64,000 nt of DNA from an uncultured Alphaproteobacteria bacterium. GTDB lineage: Bacteria; Pseudomonadota; Alphaproteobacteria; Caulobacterales; Caulobacteraceae. The notes under the pieces were generated by a model. It was not told where the DNA came from. It saw only the letters and a program-made list of their open reading frames with translations, and did no database searches. Of this stretch, positions 37,438-46,763 are shown in pieces; within the stretch, counting starts at the first letter, position 1; each line of letters opens with the position of its first letter. The stretch is from the NCBI GenBank assembly GCA_903909375.1, contig CAIVVM010000048.1, positions 89,501 through 153,500 on the forward strand, written 5' to 3'. The position numbers and the translations under genes were made by a program.

Positions 37438-38619
37438 ATGATCACCAGAACACTGGCTCTGGCCCTGGCCATCGGGCTGACCACCACGGCGGCACTGGCC
37501 CAGTCGGCCGCCCCCGTCCGCAACGACTACGCCAAGCCCGAGACCTGGCTCTGCAAGCCCGGCAAGGCGGGCGACGCCTGCGCGGTCGACATGACGGCGA
37601 CGGTGATCAAGGCCAACGGCGCGATGTCCCTCGAAGCCTTCAAGGCCGACCCCAGGGCGCCGGTGGATTGCTTCTACGTCTATCCGACGGTCTCGAACGA
37701 CAAGGGCGTCGTCTCGGACATGGTGGCAGGTCCCGAGGAGTTGAACGTCGTCCGCGCCCAGCTGGCGCGGCTTGGTTCGAAATGCCGGATCTTTGCGCCG
37801 CTCTATCGTCAGTTCACGCTGACCGCCTTGCGCGCGGCCAGCGCCGGGACGCCGATGCCGGGGTCAGCCGACCCGGCGGTTCGCCAGGTAGGGTACAACG
37901 ACGTGCTCGACGCCTGGAACCACTACCTTGCGCATGACAACAAGGGGCGCGGCGTGGTGCTGGTGGGTCACTCCCAGGGTTCGGGCGTTCTGGCCCGGAT
38001 GATCGCCGCCGAGATCGACGGCAAACCCGTTCAGAAGCAGATCATCTCCGCGATGCTGCTGGGCACGAGCCTGGGCGTCGACAAGGGCAAGGATACGGGA
38101 ACCTTCAAATCGATCCCGACGTGCAAGAGCGCCAGCCAGACCAGCTGCGTGATCGCCTATGCGACCTTCCGCGACACCGTACCGCCGCCCACCAACACCC
38201 GCTTCGGACGCGTCGCAAACCCGGCCATGGAGGCTGTCTGCACCAACCCCGCGGCGCTGGCCGGCGGAAAGGGCGAGCTGAAGGCCTATCTGTCCAACAC
38301 CGCGGCCGAAATCGCCGACTCGTCGGCCGCGCCGCCCGCCTGGGTGAAGGGCCAACCAAACCCGCAGACGCCCTTCGTGGCCCTGCCCGGCCTCCTGACC
38401 GGCGAATGCGTGTCAAAAGGCGGCTACAACTACCTCGAAGCCCATGTGAACGCCGATCCGGCCGACCCGCGCACGGACACCATCGCCGGCGACGTGGTGG
38501 GTCCGGGCGGACAGATCGCGGCCGACTGGGGCCTGCACCTGATCGACGCCAACATCGCCATGGGCAATCTGGTGGACCTGGTGGGTTCGCAGGGCAAGGC
38601 CTGGCTGGCGAAGCAGTAG
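37438..38619 (+). CDS. Secreted DUF3089 alpha/beta hydrolase
   Basis: A 393-residue exported protein with signal peptide MITRTLALALAIGLTTTAALA. The DUF3089 region (about 60-270) has the nucleophile S179 in VGHSQGSG and typical FYVYPTV and PLYRQ segments (about 79-85 and 121-125). Likely a lipase or esterase acting in the periplasm; substrate not known. Downstream, convergent with the small DUF1328 gene. Confidence 0.88.
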   Translation: MITRTLALALAIGLTTTAALAQSAAPVRNDYAKPETWLCKPGKAGDACAVDMTATVIKANGAMSLEAFKADPRAPVDCFYVYPTVSNDKGVVSDMVAGPEELNVVRAQLARLGSKCRIFAPLYRQFTLTALRAASAGTPMPGSADPAVRQVGYNDVLDAWNHYLAHDNKGRGVVLVGHSQGSGVLARMIAAEIDGKPVQKQIISAMLLGTSLGVDKGKDTGTFKSIPTCKSASQTSCVIAYATFRDTVPPPTNTRFGRVANPAMEAVCTNPAALAGGKGELKAYLSNTAAEIADSSAAPPAWVKGQPNPQTPFVALPGLLTGECVSKGGYNYLEAHVNADPADPRTDTIAGDVVGPGGQIAADWGLHLIDANIAMGNLVDLVGSQGKAWLAKQ

Positions 38620-38661
38620 AACCTTGCCCCCTCCCCCGGCGCCCAGGCCATGGGGGGCCGA

Positions 38662-38841
38662 CTACCCCCCGGAAAGCTTCCTGCCTGCAAACACAGCCAG
38701 CACGACGAAGACCACGAACACGATCACAGAGACCAGGAACAGCAGCTTGGCGATGCCGGCGGCGGCGCCAGCGATGACACCGAAACCCAGCACGCCTGCG
38801 ATGATGGCGATCACCGCGAAGATCAGGGCCCACTTCAACAT
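38662..38841 (-). CDS. Small DUF1328 (UPF0391) membrane protein, 59 residues
   Basis: A short gene easily missed by length cut-offs. The protein starts [20 protein letters not shown] and ends AGRKLSGG, with two membrane helices: the DUF1328/UPF0391 family. It is one of the small stress-associated membrane proteins of unknown function. GGAG lies eight bases upstream of the ATG, and a clear EcfG-type promoter lies at 38885-38909. It is divergent from cobT. Confidence 0.88.
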   Translation of the reverse strand: MLKWALIFAVIAIIAGVLGFGVIAGAAAGIAKLLFLVSVIVFVVFVVLAVFAGRKLSGG

Positions 38842-38884
38842 TGTCGTTCTCCTCGGACAGGCGGCTTTCGCCCTCAGCAGGGAG

Positions 38885-38909
38885 AACGCCGCCCGGGCGT
38901 GAACGTTCC
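38885..38909 (-). promoter_or_regulatory. EcfG-type general stress promoter
   Basis: On the minus strand GGAAC, a 16-base spacer and CGTT, which matches the alphaproteobacterial general-stress sigma (EcfG/SigT) consensus. Transcription would start about 37 bases before the DUF1328 start codon. The site is in the gap shared with cobT but points toward DUF1328. Confidence 0.75.
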
Positions 38910-38966
38910 CTGCCCTGCAATTCCCTGTTTCACGCGCCGCCCCGGGTGATCTATTGATCGACTTGC

Positions 38967-40916
38967 ATGGCCAAGAATCCGGAAAGCCCCCTGGAACCCT
39001 TCAAGCGCGCGCTCGCTCACGCGGCGCGATCCCTGGCGGAGTCCGACGATCTGGAGATTGTCTTCTCCGGTGAAGGTCCACTGCTCACGGGCAATCGGGC
39101 GGTTCTGCCGCATCCGCCCCGCGACCTGACACCGGCCGACGCCGCGCGGATCCGGGGTATGGCCGACCAGATGGCGCTGCGCGTCGCCCATCACGATCCC
39201 GTCGCCCACGCCAGGAGCCGCCCGCAAACGGGCGCCGGGCAGCCGATCTATGATGGGCTGGAACAGGTTCGTATCGAGGCCATCGGCGCCAACGCCATGG
39301 GCGGGGTGAAGCAGAACCTCACCGCCGTGATGGACCACAACTGGTCGCGCCGGGTGTTCAACGAGGTCGAGGCCATGGCCAATCCTCCGCTGGCGGAGGT
39401 GATCTCGCTTATGGTGCGCGAGCGCCTGACCGGCGAGCCGCCGCCCGTCAACGCACGCACGCTGGTCGACATGTTCCGGGCCGAGGTGGAGGCCAAGGCC
39501 GGCGCAGATCTGGATCGCCTGACCGGCGCTGTCGAGGATCAGAAGGCCTTCGCCCGGATCGCTCGCACCATCATCCGCGATCTGGAGATGGGCGATGACC
39601 TGTCGGATGCGCCCGACCAGCCTGACGACAGCGAAGACGGCGAAGAGGGCGAGCCGGAAGCCTCCGAGGATCAGGACGAGGGCGACGGCGAGAGCCAGTC
39701 CCCCCAGCAGTCGTCGATGGACGACGATGAGGCCAGCTCGCGCGAAGCCGACGACGCTGACAGCCAGATGATGGAGTCTGAAGCCGATCCTGACGCAGAC
39801 GACAGCGAAGAGCCTCCGGAAATGGGCGACGGCGAACAGCCGGCCCGTCCCGATCCGTCCGGCGACAACCGCGCCATCACCTACAAGGTCTTCACCACCG
39901 CCCACGACGAGGTGGTGGCCGCCGAAGAGCTTTGCGATCCCGAGGAGCTGACGCGCCTGCGCGCCTACCTCGACCAGCAACTGGCCAGCGTGTCCAACGT
40001 GGTCTCGCGCCTGGCCAACCGGCTGCAGCGCAAGCTGCTGGCCCAGCAGAACCGGTCCTGGACCTTCGATCTCGAGGAGGGCCTGCTGGATGTGGCCCGT
40101 CTGACCCGGGTGATCGTCGACCCCACCGCCTCCCTGGCCTTCAAGGAGGAGGAGGACACCGAGTTCCGGGACACGGTGGTGACCATCCTGATCGACAATT
40201 CGGGCTCGATGCGGGGCCGCCCGATCATGGTGGCGGCGGTGTGCGCCGATATCCTGGCGCGCACGCTGGAGCGGTGCAGCGTCAAGACCGAGATCCTGGG
40301 GTTCACGACGCGCGCCTGGAAAGGCGGATCGTCGCGGGAAGACTGGCTGAAGGCCGGCAAGCCCGCCCAGCCCGGCCGCCTGAACGACCTGCGTCACATC
40401 ATCTACAAGGCTGCAGATGCGCCCTGGCGGCGCGCACGACGCAACCTGGGCCTGATGATGCGCGAGGGGCTGCTCAAGGAGAACATCGACGGCGAGGGCC
40501 TGATGTGGGCTCACCAGCGCCTGATGGGCCGCCCGGAGGCGCGCCGTATCCTGCTGGTGATTTCCGATGGCGCCCCGGTCGACGACAGCACGCTCTCGGT
40601 CAACTCCGGCCACTATCTGGAACGGCACCTGCGCGAGGTGATCACCGAGATCGAGGGCAAGAGCCCGGTGCAGTTGATCGCTATCGGCATCGGCCACGAC
40701 GTGACCCGCTACTACAAGAACGCCGTCACCATCGTGGATGTCGAGCAACTGGCCGGCGCCATGGTTGAGCAACTGGCCGACCTGTTCGACGAGGATGTAC
40801 GCCGCGTGACCCGCAAGAACGCGAACCTGCTGGCGCCGCCGCCCAACACCCAGGGGCCGCAAGGCTCGTCGCGTCGGACCTCGACGTTCAAAGAGGTGCG
40901 GAGAGCCACGGCGTGA
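38967..40916 (+). CDS. cobT: Cobaltochelatase subunit CobT
   Basis: A 649-residue CobT. It has an N-terminal domain, a long acidic Asp/Glu/Ser-rich linker (about 209-299) and a C-terminal von Willebrand A domain with the metal-dependent adhesion motif D410-N-S-G-S414. It pairs with CobS as the AAA+ ring complex of cobaltochelatase. Its stop overlaps the next start by four bases. In the window it is 6.2 kb from cobS. Confidence 0.95.
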   Translation: MAKNPESPLEPFKRALAHAARSLAESDDLEIVFSGEGPLLTGNRAVLPHPPRDLTPADAARIRGMADQMALRVAHHDPVAHARSRPQTGAGQPIYDGLEQVRIEAIGANAMGGVKQNLTAVMDHNWSRRVFNEVEAMANPPLAEVISLMVRERLTGEPPPVNARTLVDMFRAEVEAKAGADLDRLTGAVEDQKAFARIARTIIRDLEMGDDLSDAPDQPDDSEDGEEGEPEASEDQDEGDGESQSPQQSSMDDDEASSREADDADSQMMESEADPDADDSEEPPEMGDGEQPARPDPSGDNRAITYKVFTTAHDEVVAAEELCDPEELTRLRAYLDQQLASVSNVVSRLANRLQRKLLAQQNRSWTFDLEEGLLDVARLTRVIVDPTASLAFKEEEDTEFRDTVVTILIDNSGSMRGRPIMVAAVCADILARTLERCSVKTEILGFTTRAWKGGSSREDWLKAGKPAQPGRLNDLRHIIYKAADAPWRRARRNLGLMMREGLLKENIDGEGLMWAHQRLMGRPEARRILLVISDGAPVDDSTLSVNSGHYLERHLREVITEIEGKSPVQLIAIGIGHDVTRYYKNAVTIVDVEQLAGAMVEQLADLFDEDVRRVTRKNANLLAPPPNTQGPQGSSRRTSTFKEVRRATA

Positions 40917-41902
40917 TGCGGTTTGCGGGCCTTGGCCTGGCCCTGGCGCTGGCGGCCTGTGCGGGTGTTCAAGTCGAGACCCCCACCAACAAGACCGCCG
41001 CCATTGTTGTCGATGCCGAACCGATATTGCTGGATCCAGCAGATCCGGCGCGACAATCCCTGGGCAACTTCGCCTACGCCGGGGGCATTGCGATCACCTC
41101 CAGACAAACCCAGCGCCTTCATGGCCTGTCTGATCTCAAGGTTTGGCCCGACGGACGATTTCTGGCGGCGAGCGACCAGAGCGACCTCTTTGAAGGCCGT
41201 ATCATCCGGGACAGAGCCGGTCGGCTGATCGGTATCTCGGACGCCAGGATGGGCACGTTCAAGGATGACAAGGGCGTCAGCCTTTTCACCTTTGGCCAGG
41301 TTGAAATGGACATCGAGGGGATCGCCCGGTTTCCCAACGGAGACCGACTTGCGGTCTTCGAGCAGCGCGACCGGGTGCTGCTCTATCCCAGGGGCGGCCT
41401 GCCACCGCGGTCAGCGCCCATGCCGCAGGTGAAGTTCGAATACAACAATGCCATGGAGGCGCTGGCGCTCGAACCGCTTGTCGGATCAGACGCCTACAGG
41501 ATCGGGATCGAGTCTACCGGCGCGACATTCATCTGCCGGCTGTCCACCGCCTGCGTTCCCGATATCCGCCTGGACCTGGAAGGCCTGGCGCTCACCGGCC
41601 TTGATGTGCTGCCCGATGGCCGCATCGCTTATCTGCTTCGCGATTTCGACGCCCGGCGGGGCAATACGGTGCGACTGAAGATTGCCGACCGCCAGGGTAA
41701 GGTGCTGGACGGTATGGAGCTGGCCCGGCCATTGAGCGTCGACAATTTTGAGGGCGTCGCCGCCGTGCCGCTCCGCGACGGGCGCTTTCGGTTCTATCTG
41801 CTGGTAGATGACAATTTTGGCTCATATGCCGGAAAGCCTACTGGACAGAGAACCCTGCTCATGGCGTTCGACTGGACGCCGCCAGAGACGCCTAGTCCAT
41901 GA
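40913..41902 (+). CDS. Lipoprotein with phytase-like esterase domain
   Basis: A 329-residue protein of the 'esterase-like activity of phytase' family, a beta-propeller. A lipoprotein signal ends at ALAACAG, with the lipidated cysteine at about residue 16. Propeller motifs are seen as [41 protein letters not shown] and [15 protein letters not shown]. It starts at GTG overlapping the cobT stop (or the next ATG). The link to CobT is only the shared transcript. Confidence 0.8.
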   Translation: MMRFAGLGLALALAACAGVQVETPTNKTAAIVVDAEPILLDPADPARQSLGNFAYAGGIAITSRQTQRLHGLSDLKVWPDGRFLAASDQSDLFEGRIIRDRAGRLIGISDARMGTFKDDKGVSLFTFGQVEMDIEGIARFPNGDRLAVFEQRDRVLLYPRGGLPPRSAPMPQVKFEYNNAMEALALEPLVGSDAYRIGIESTGATFICRLSTACVPDIRLDLEGLALTGLDVLPDGRIAYLLRDFDARRGNTVRLKIADRQGKVLDGMELARPLSVDNFEGVAAVPLRDGRFRFYLLVDDNFGSYAGKPTGQRTLLMAFDWTPPETPSP

Positions 41903-42642
41903 AAACCAACGTCACCATCCCCATGCAGGACGGCGAGGCTCGCGCCTTCGTCTTCACGCCGGATGCGGGCCCGGGGCCATGGCCCGTGATCCTCTTCTAC
42001 ATGGATGGTCCCGCCATCCGTCCGGCCCTGTTCGAGATGGGTGAGCGGATGGCGCAGGCGGGCTTCTATGTGCTGCTGCCAGACATGTTCTGGCGGCTCG
42101 GGCCCTACCCGCCGATCGACATTGCCACCGCGTTCGGATCACCCGAGGGGCGGAAAGTGTTTCGGGAGACCTATTTCTCATCCACCGACCCCTTGCGGGC
42201 CATGGCCGACACCGAGGTTTTCCTGGCCTGGCTGGATGAGCAACCTCAGGCCAGGCCCGGGCCCTACGGCGTAACCGGCTATTGCATGGGCGGAGGTTTC
42301 GCCCTGCGGGCCGCAGCGGCGTTCCCCGACAGGTTTGCCGCTGCCGCATCGTTCCATCCCTCAAACCTCGCGACAGATGAACCGGACAGCCCTCACCTGG
42401 GGGTCGCCCGGATCAAGGCCCGGGTCCTGGTGGCCGGCGGCGATCAGGACGCCAGCTTCGATGAGGCGCAGAAGGATCGTCTGGCCGCGGCGCTGTCAGA
42501 CGCCGGCGTCGATGCCGAGGTATCGATCTGGGCCGGTTGTCGTCACGGCTGGGTGCCGTCGGACATGCCGATCCACAACGCCGCGGGCGCGGAGCGGCAC
42601 TGGCGCGAGCTGGTCGCGCTGTTTGATAGGGCGCTGAAGTAG
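41899..42642 (+). CDS. Dienelactone hydrolase family protein
   Basis: A 247-residue alpha/beta hydrolase. The nucleophile is the cysteine C129 in GYCMGGGF, typical of dienelactone hydrolases, with the aspartate in AGGDQDASF (about 180) and the histidine in GCRHGW (about 215). The enzyme opens lactones such as dienelactone. It is coupled to the preceding lipoprotein by a four-base overlap. Confidence 0.9.
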   Translation: MKTNVTIPMQDGEARAFVFTPDAGPGPWPVILFYMDGPAIRPALFEMGERMAQAGFYVLLPDMFWRLGPYPPIDIATAFGSPEGRKVFRETYFSSTDPLRAMADTEVFLAWLDEQPQARPGPYGVTGYCMGGGFALRAAAAFPDRFAAAASFHPSNLATDEPDSPHLGVARIKARVLVAGGDQDASFDEAQKDRLAAALSDAGVDAEVSIWAGCRHGWVPSDMPIHNAAGAERHWRELVALFDRALK

Positions 42643-42670
42643 CCCCGGTCCCCGCTTGCGTCGGAAGCAA

Positions 42671-42698
42671 AGAAAAAGGCCGCCCTCGCGAGCGGCCT
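42671..42698 (-). terminator. Rho-independent terminator of rpmB
   Basis: On the minus strand AGGCCGC, an eight-base loop and GCGGCCT form a perfect seven-base-pair stem, followed by TTTTTC. It lies 25 bases after the rpmB stop. The opposite strand also has an A-rich flank, so it may serve the convergent hydrolase gene weakly. Confidence 0.9.
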
Positions 42699-42723
42699 CT
42701 TCAGAACCTTGATGCGTCGCAGA

Positions 42724-43020
42724 TCAGGCCGCGGCGGTCTCGGCGATCTTGGCTTTCACGGCGCGCTTGATCTTCAGCGCCTTGGCCGAGAGGACCTCGT
42801 CCCGCGAGTTGAGCAGAACAGGGTCGAGGCCGCCCCGGAAATCGACCGTGCGCAGCGCCGCGTTGGTGATGCGCAGGCTGAACGCCTGGCCCAGAGCGTC
42901 GGACTGAAGCTTCACAGCCGCCAGGTTCGGCATGAACCGGCGCTTGGTCTTGATGTTCGAGTGGCTCACGTTGTGGCCGACCATAGGACCGACACCCGTG
43001 ATTTCGCAGCGGCGCGACAT
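42724..43020 (-). CDS. rpmB: 50S ribosomal protein L28
   Basis: A 98-residue L28: MSRRCEITGVGPMVGHNVSHSNIKTKRRFMPNLA is the typical start, and VDFRGGLDPVL and the basic C-terminus match proteobacterial L28. It is part of the large ribosomal subunit. The start is set by an AAGG site about 10 bases upstream. A strong housekeeping promoter lies at 43083-43112 and a terminator at 42671-42698, so it is a single-gene transcript. Confidence 0.97.
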   Translation of the reverse strand: MSRRCEITGVGPMVGHNVSHSNIKTKRRFMPNLAAVKLQSDALGQAFSLRITNAALRTVDFRGGLDPVLLNSRDEVLSAKALKIKRAVKAKIAETAAA

Positions 43021-43082
43021 AAGCGAATACCTTCGCGTGGAAATGAGTGTGCAACGGACGAGGGTCCGCGCAAGGAGCGGGC

Positions 43083-43112
43083 GATATAGAGGAAGCGGGC
43101 CTTGTGCGTCAA
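43083..43112 (-). promoter_or_regulatory. Housekeeping promoter of rpmB
   Basis: On the minus strand -35 TTGACGC and -10 TCTATATC, 15 bases apart, close to the Caulobacter housekeeping consensus. Predicted start of transcription is about 55 bases before the rpmB start codon. Confidence 0.7.
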
Positions 43113-43390
43113 GGCAGGGCGAGGCCCGAAACCTTCGAAGTCGTCCCTCACCAATACTTCGTTGTGCATCGAAGCGATTCAGACACAACATATCGTAGGG
43201 AACGAAAGCTGAATTGCTGGGTGTCAGTGATTCGGTCGCGGTTTGTTGCGCCCTCGTTCCGACATCCTCGACCACCTCATCAAGATTCGCCTCAAAGGGT
43301 CACCCCGAGAGATTCGCAGCCGAAAAGCGCGCGAATCTGCGCCTGGCATCCCGTAGGACCCGATCGCATTCAACTTGAAGGAGACGCCCC
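43113..43390. other. Intergenic region with hairpin and orphan ribosome site
   Basis: No convincing gene is found here. An inverted repeat AGATTCGC/GCGAATCT with a 13-base loop lies at 43310-43338. AAGGAG at 43378-43383 stands seven bases before an ATG at 43391, whose 44-codon frame runs into the antisense of the acylase gene. The 44-residue frame is not protein-like, so it may be a truncated remnant. Confidence 0.5.
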
Positions 43391-43434
43391 ATGGCTTCCG
43401 CGGCTGACGCCGGGGGCCTGAGAGGCAGGCGGCC

Positions 43435-45726
43435 CTACTTGCCCTTCAGCACCATCGTTGAGACCGCCGCCTTCCGGATCGCCGCCGGGGTGAAGTTCAG
43501 GTCGTCCCAGCCCTTCTGCGAATAGAGCCGCGTCTGGTCTGCGGCGTTGGGCGAGGTGGGATTGGTGGACTGGGAATAGCTCAGGACGCCCTGGCTGATC
43601 GGCCCCCTGGGGGTGAACTCCACCGCCATGATCCAGCTGGAGCCGTGGCGGATCTTGGTCCAGCCCAGCTCCGGCTTCAGATCGACCGGAGTGATCACAT
43701 TGAAGATCCCCTCCGGACCCGGGCCGCCATGGATCGGGATGCGTTCGCCGCCGGCGCGGGGCTCTGTCTGGACCTGGGCCAGGGTCGCGTTCATAGGGAT
43801 TTTCAGGGTGCGGAGTTGCTTCACACTGTCCACAAGGGCGGCCAGTACCTTGGGATTTTCCACGTCGAGGGTGTTGGGCGTATTGACCGGGTCGGACGGG
43901 TCGAAGGGGACCTTGAAGGCCAGCCCGCCCTTGTCGGCAAACAGGCGGAAGATATGGGCGCCGCGACTGTCGAGGTTCACCTTCAAGTCCCACGCCGCCA
44001 GGGCGTCACAGGCTTCAGCGAGGTCCGGCTGGGGTCCGGCGGCGGCCCGGCGACAGAGCGCCACCAGAGGGTCGCGGGTCATCTCTGCCCCGAGATTGCG
44101 GTTCCCGAACAGCACGGCCTGCACGCCGGCCAGATCGAACTTCGGCGCGCCCAGGCCATCGGTTCCGGCAACTCGATCCTCGATCTGCTTGAGGCTGAGC
44201 CGGGTGCGCAGTGAGCGGGCCGTGGCCTCCTCGCCGAATATCCGCCCGAAACCGGCCAACGGCTGTTTCGGATTGGTCAGCCAGTAGCTGTCGTTGGAAT
44301 TGCTGGCGTAGTCGTTGCGGAAGATCTGCGGCAGGGCCGACGCGGGATAGATTCCGGCCGTCGCCGCCCTGGGGTCGCTGTCCCACTCGCAGGCTGATCG
44401 TGAACCGTCCAGCACGGGAACCCGGGTGGTCTTCCACGCCGTGCGCGCGATATCCGAGACCGAACAGGACTCGGCCTTGGCGTCGGTGACAAAGGGTAAC
44501 GGGCCGATGTCGCCGTAGAAGGCCTCGCCACCGGCATCGACCGCCGTCGTATTGAAGCCAGCCGCCTGGAACTTGCTGAGCGCTGCCGCCAGCTGTCGGA
44601 CGTTCCTGGCCTGGTACATGGTCAGGTACTGATCGACGCTGCGAAGATCGACCGGCGCGTCACGGACCGCAAACGCCCGCTCGGCCGTCCAGGGGTTGGT
44701 CGGCGCCTCGACCATCGGCCCGAAGCGGGTGTCGTAGAGGGTGCGGGTGACTGGCTCGAGACCGGCTGAGGTCTTCACCTGGATGGTGACGGCGGTCTTC
44801 TCCATCGGAATGGACTTGCCGTCATGGATGTAGGCGGTGGGATCCTTCGGATCGAGTTTCAGCTCGAACAGGCCAAAGCGCCGGGCGGTGGAAACGGTGT
44901 GTGTCCAGGCGACCCATTGATTGTGGCCGATGCCGATGGTGGGACTGTTCTGCAGGCCTGCGCCTACGATATTGAGCTTACCCGGAATGATCAGATGCAT
45001 CCGGGTGAACCGGTTGATCCCGTCCCAGGGGTAGTGCGGATTGCCCAGCAGCACGCCACGGCCGGTTTTCGTAACCTCGCGCCCCAGCGCATAGGCATTG
45101 CTGCCCTGCCCTTCGGGAACCGGCGAGCGCTCGGCCGGGCCGTGGGGCGCAACGATGTCGGCGACTCCGGGCGGAGCGGCGGTGGCTACGCCAGCCATCA
45201 TGGTCGGCTGCTGTCCGGCGACGATCGCGCGCCAGTAGTCGGTCTCGGTGTAGGTGCGGACCCAGGCGGCGCCCTTGCATCGCGCGTCAGGCAGGTTGGC
45301 CGCGCCGGTGTCGCGCACATAGCGGTTGATCCCGGCGATGAAGCCCCTGCCCAGGGCCCGGGCGTCGGCGGAGGGCTTGAAGCCGCCGGGCACATCGCCG
45401 GCCAGCTTGGCCTCAAGGCGGCCGGTTCTGATCAGCCGCTGATGATAGAGGTCGCTGACGATATTGGCGTCGCGCTCGCCGGCGCCGAGGTAGCGGGATC
45501 GCTCACCACTGACGGTCATTGTCCGTTCTGCGAAGTCGCAGAAATTGTCCTGGGCGGCAGCATAGCCGGCGCCATACCCAAGGCCGCCATAGTCAGCCGC
45601 GGTGACATGCGGCGCCCCATAGGCTGTGCGAACCAGTTCAGCCCTGTAGGAAGGCTCTCTGGCTGATGCAGCTGTCGAAAACGCCATCGAAGCCGCCATG
45701 CCCAGCGCCCATGTGCCCAAACGCAT
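43435..45726 (-). CDS. Penicillin-acylase-family Ntn hydrolase
   Basis: A 763-residue precursor with signal peptide MRLGTWALGMAASMAFSTAASA. The Ntn nucleophile is S209 at the G208-S209-N210 junction, where autocleavage would create the alpha chain (about 23-208) and a beta chain beginning SNAYALG. Members hydrolyse penicillins, homoserine lactones or other amides; the substrate is unknown. The ATG at 45726 has a purine-rich site (GGGGAAGAG) upstream. Confidence 0.9.
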   Translation of the reverse strand: MRLGTWALGMAASMAFSTAASAREPSYRAELVRTAYGAPHVTAADYGGLGYGAGYAAAQDNFCDFAERTMTVSGERSRYLGAGERDANIVSDLYHQRLIRTGRLEAKLAGDVPGGFKPSADARALGRGFIAGINRYVRDTGAANLPDARCKGAAWVRTYTETDYWRAIVAGQQPTMMAGVATAAPPGVADIVAPHGPAERSPVPEGQGSNAYALGREVTKTGRGVLLGNPHYPWDGINRFTRMHLIIPGKLNIVGAGLQNSPTIGIGHNQWVAWTHTVSTARRFGLFELKLDPKDPTAYIHDGKSIPMEKTAVTIQVKTSAGLEPVTRTLYDTRFGPMVEAPTNPWTAERAFAVRDAPVDLRSVDQYLTMYQARNVRQLAAALSKFQAAGFNTTAVDAGGEAFYGDIGPLPFVTDAKAESCSVSDIARTAWKTTRVPVLDGSRSACEWDSDPRAATAGIYPASALPQIFRNDYASNSNDSYWLTNPKQPLAGFGRIFGEEATARSLRTRLSLKQIEDRVAGTDGLGAPKFDLAGVQAVLFGNRNLGAEMTRDPLVALCRRAAAGPQPDLAEACDALAAWDLKVNLDSRGAHIFRLFADKGGLAFKVPFDPSDPVNTPNTLDVENPKVLAALVDSVKQLRTLKIPMNATLAQVQTEPRAGGERIPIHGGPGPEGIFNVITPVDLKPELGWTKIRHGSSWIMAVEFTPRGPISQGVLSYSQSTNPTSPNAADQTRLYSQKGWDDLNFTPAAIRKAAVSTMVLKGK

Positions 45727-45781
45727 GATCTCTTCCCCTGGCTGACCCGCCGTCTTGCAACGCGGCAGGCTCCCATAGAAG

Positions 45782-46171
45782 CTACGGTATGCGGACAGTA
45801 CGCGCCAGCCAAAGCGCATAGGCCAGAAGCACCGCCGTGCCGAAAATCAGCACCGCCGCGAATGGCCCGGCGGTTTCAGGCCTGAGACCCGTGAGCAGGC
45901 TGAAGTTCAGGATGTAGGCCACATCACCGAACAGGCCCGGCAAGATCAGGATAACGGCGGCCGCGACCGCCTCTGACGGCGCAACCTTGCGCCAGGACAT
46001 GATGGAACGCAGCAGCACGCAGACGCTGACCCCGATGGCCAGACCGCTCAAGCCCAGCGCGACCGGCCCGCTCTCGAACATCATCGTCCCGCCGAACCGG
46101 AACATCACCGCGCCATTCAGCCACACGCCGAAGCCCAGTAGGCCGAGGATCATCATTTCCCTGCGCGTCAT
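45782..46171 (-). CDS. Four-helix membrane protein of unknown function
   Basis: A 129-residue protein with about four membrane helices: MMILGLLGFGVWLNGAVMF, GLSGLAIGVSVCVLL, AAAVILILPGLFGDVAYIL and FAAVLIFGTAVLLAYALWL. There is a faint likeness to DUF5367 proteins but I do not claim it. Its start overlaps the stop of the GNAT gene by four bases, and both are on the minus strand. Confidence 0.7.
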   Translation of the reverse strand: MTRREMMILGLLGFGVWLNGAVMFRFGGTMMFESGPVALGLSGLAIGVSVCVLLRSIMSWRKVAPSEAVAAAVILILPGLFGDVAYILNFSLLTGLRPETAGPFAAVLIFGTAVLLAYALWLARTVRIP

Positions 46172-46698
46172 GATCCGCCTTTCCGGTCAGCCCCCGGTCG
46201 GTCCAGGCGCAGGTAGACGCTATCACACCACTCGCCGCCGATGAGCCAGGTCTTTGGCGCCCGCCTGGTTTCCCGGAAGCCGGCCCGAGCCAGCAGCCTG
46301 AGGCTGGCTTCATTGCGAGGGTCGACGTCTGCATTCAGATGTTCGATGTCGCCTGAAAACGCATGCGGGATGAACGCCATCAGCGCCTCGAGGGCGTAAC
46401 CCTGGCCCCAGCAGTCCCGCGCGAGAATGTAGCCGACATCCGGCGGGCGCCAGCATCCCAGCTTTCCGATACACCGGCCGTCGACTTCGAGGATGAGGTC
46501 GATATCCGATTGCGCCTCGATCATGCTGGATAGCCACTGCCGGGTGGTCTCCAGGTCTGGATGGGGCAAGGTCGACCAGTAACGCATGGCCTGGGGGTCG
46601 GACAGGATGGCGTGCATCGCCGTCAGGTCACTTTCGCGCGCCTGCCGCAGCCGCAGGCGAGCAGTCTCGATCACAATGGGGGAAACGGCGCGAGTCAT
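46168..46698 (-). CDS. GNAT-family N-acetyltransferase (RimJ/RimL-like)
   Basis: A 176-residue acetyltransferase. The acetyl-CoA loop is GYILARDCWGQGYALEAL (about 89-106) and the C-terminal ADVDPRNEASLRLLARAGF is typical of the RimJ/RimL group. The substrate may be a ribosomal protein N-terminus, an amino sugar or an amine. It precedes the membrane protein gene in an operon with a four-base overlap. Confidence 0.9.
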   Translation of the reverse strand: MTRAVSPIVIETARLRLRQARESDLTAMHAILSDPQAMRYWSTLPHPDLETTRQWLSSMIEAQSDIDLILEVDGRCIGKLGCWRPPDVGYILARDCWGQGYALEALMAFIPHAFSGDIEHLNADVDPRNEASLRLLARAGFRETRRAPKTWLIGGEWCDSVYLRLDRPGADRKGGS

Positions 46699-46763
46699 CT
46701 CGCCATTCTCCCCCGGCGCCGAACACCCTACAACAGAGCCTGTTGCCGCAACGGGGGTTCAGG

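Noticed and set aside
38652..38670. GGGGGG/CCCCCC hairpin as a terminator
   Set aside because: It overlaps the DUF1328 stop codon and consists only of homopolymers; pairing by chance is likely in this GC-rich stretch.
38874..40862. 662-codon open frame on the minus strand
   Set aside because: Antisense shadow of cobT; long only because the cobT frame is GC-rich and stop codons are rare.
43391..43525. 44-codon frame as a real small gene or a heat-shock sigma factor remnant
   Set aside because: The peptide is not protein-like and does not match the rpoH start I remember; kept only as an observation.
46743..46763. TTG start seven codons upstream for the M24 gene
   Set aside because: It adds residues before the signal peptide and has no ribosome site; the ATG at 46764 is better.
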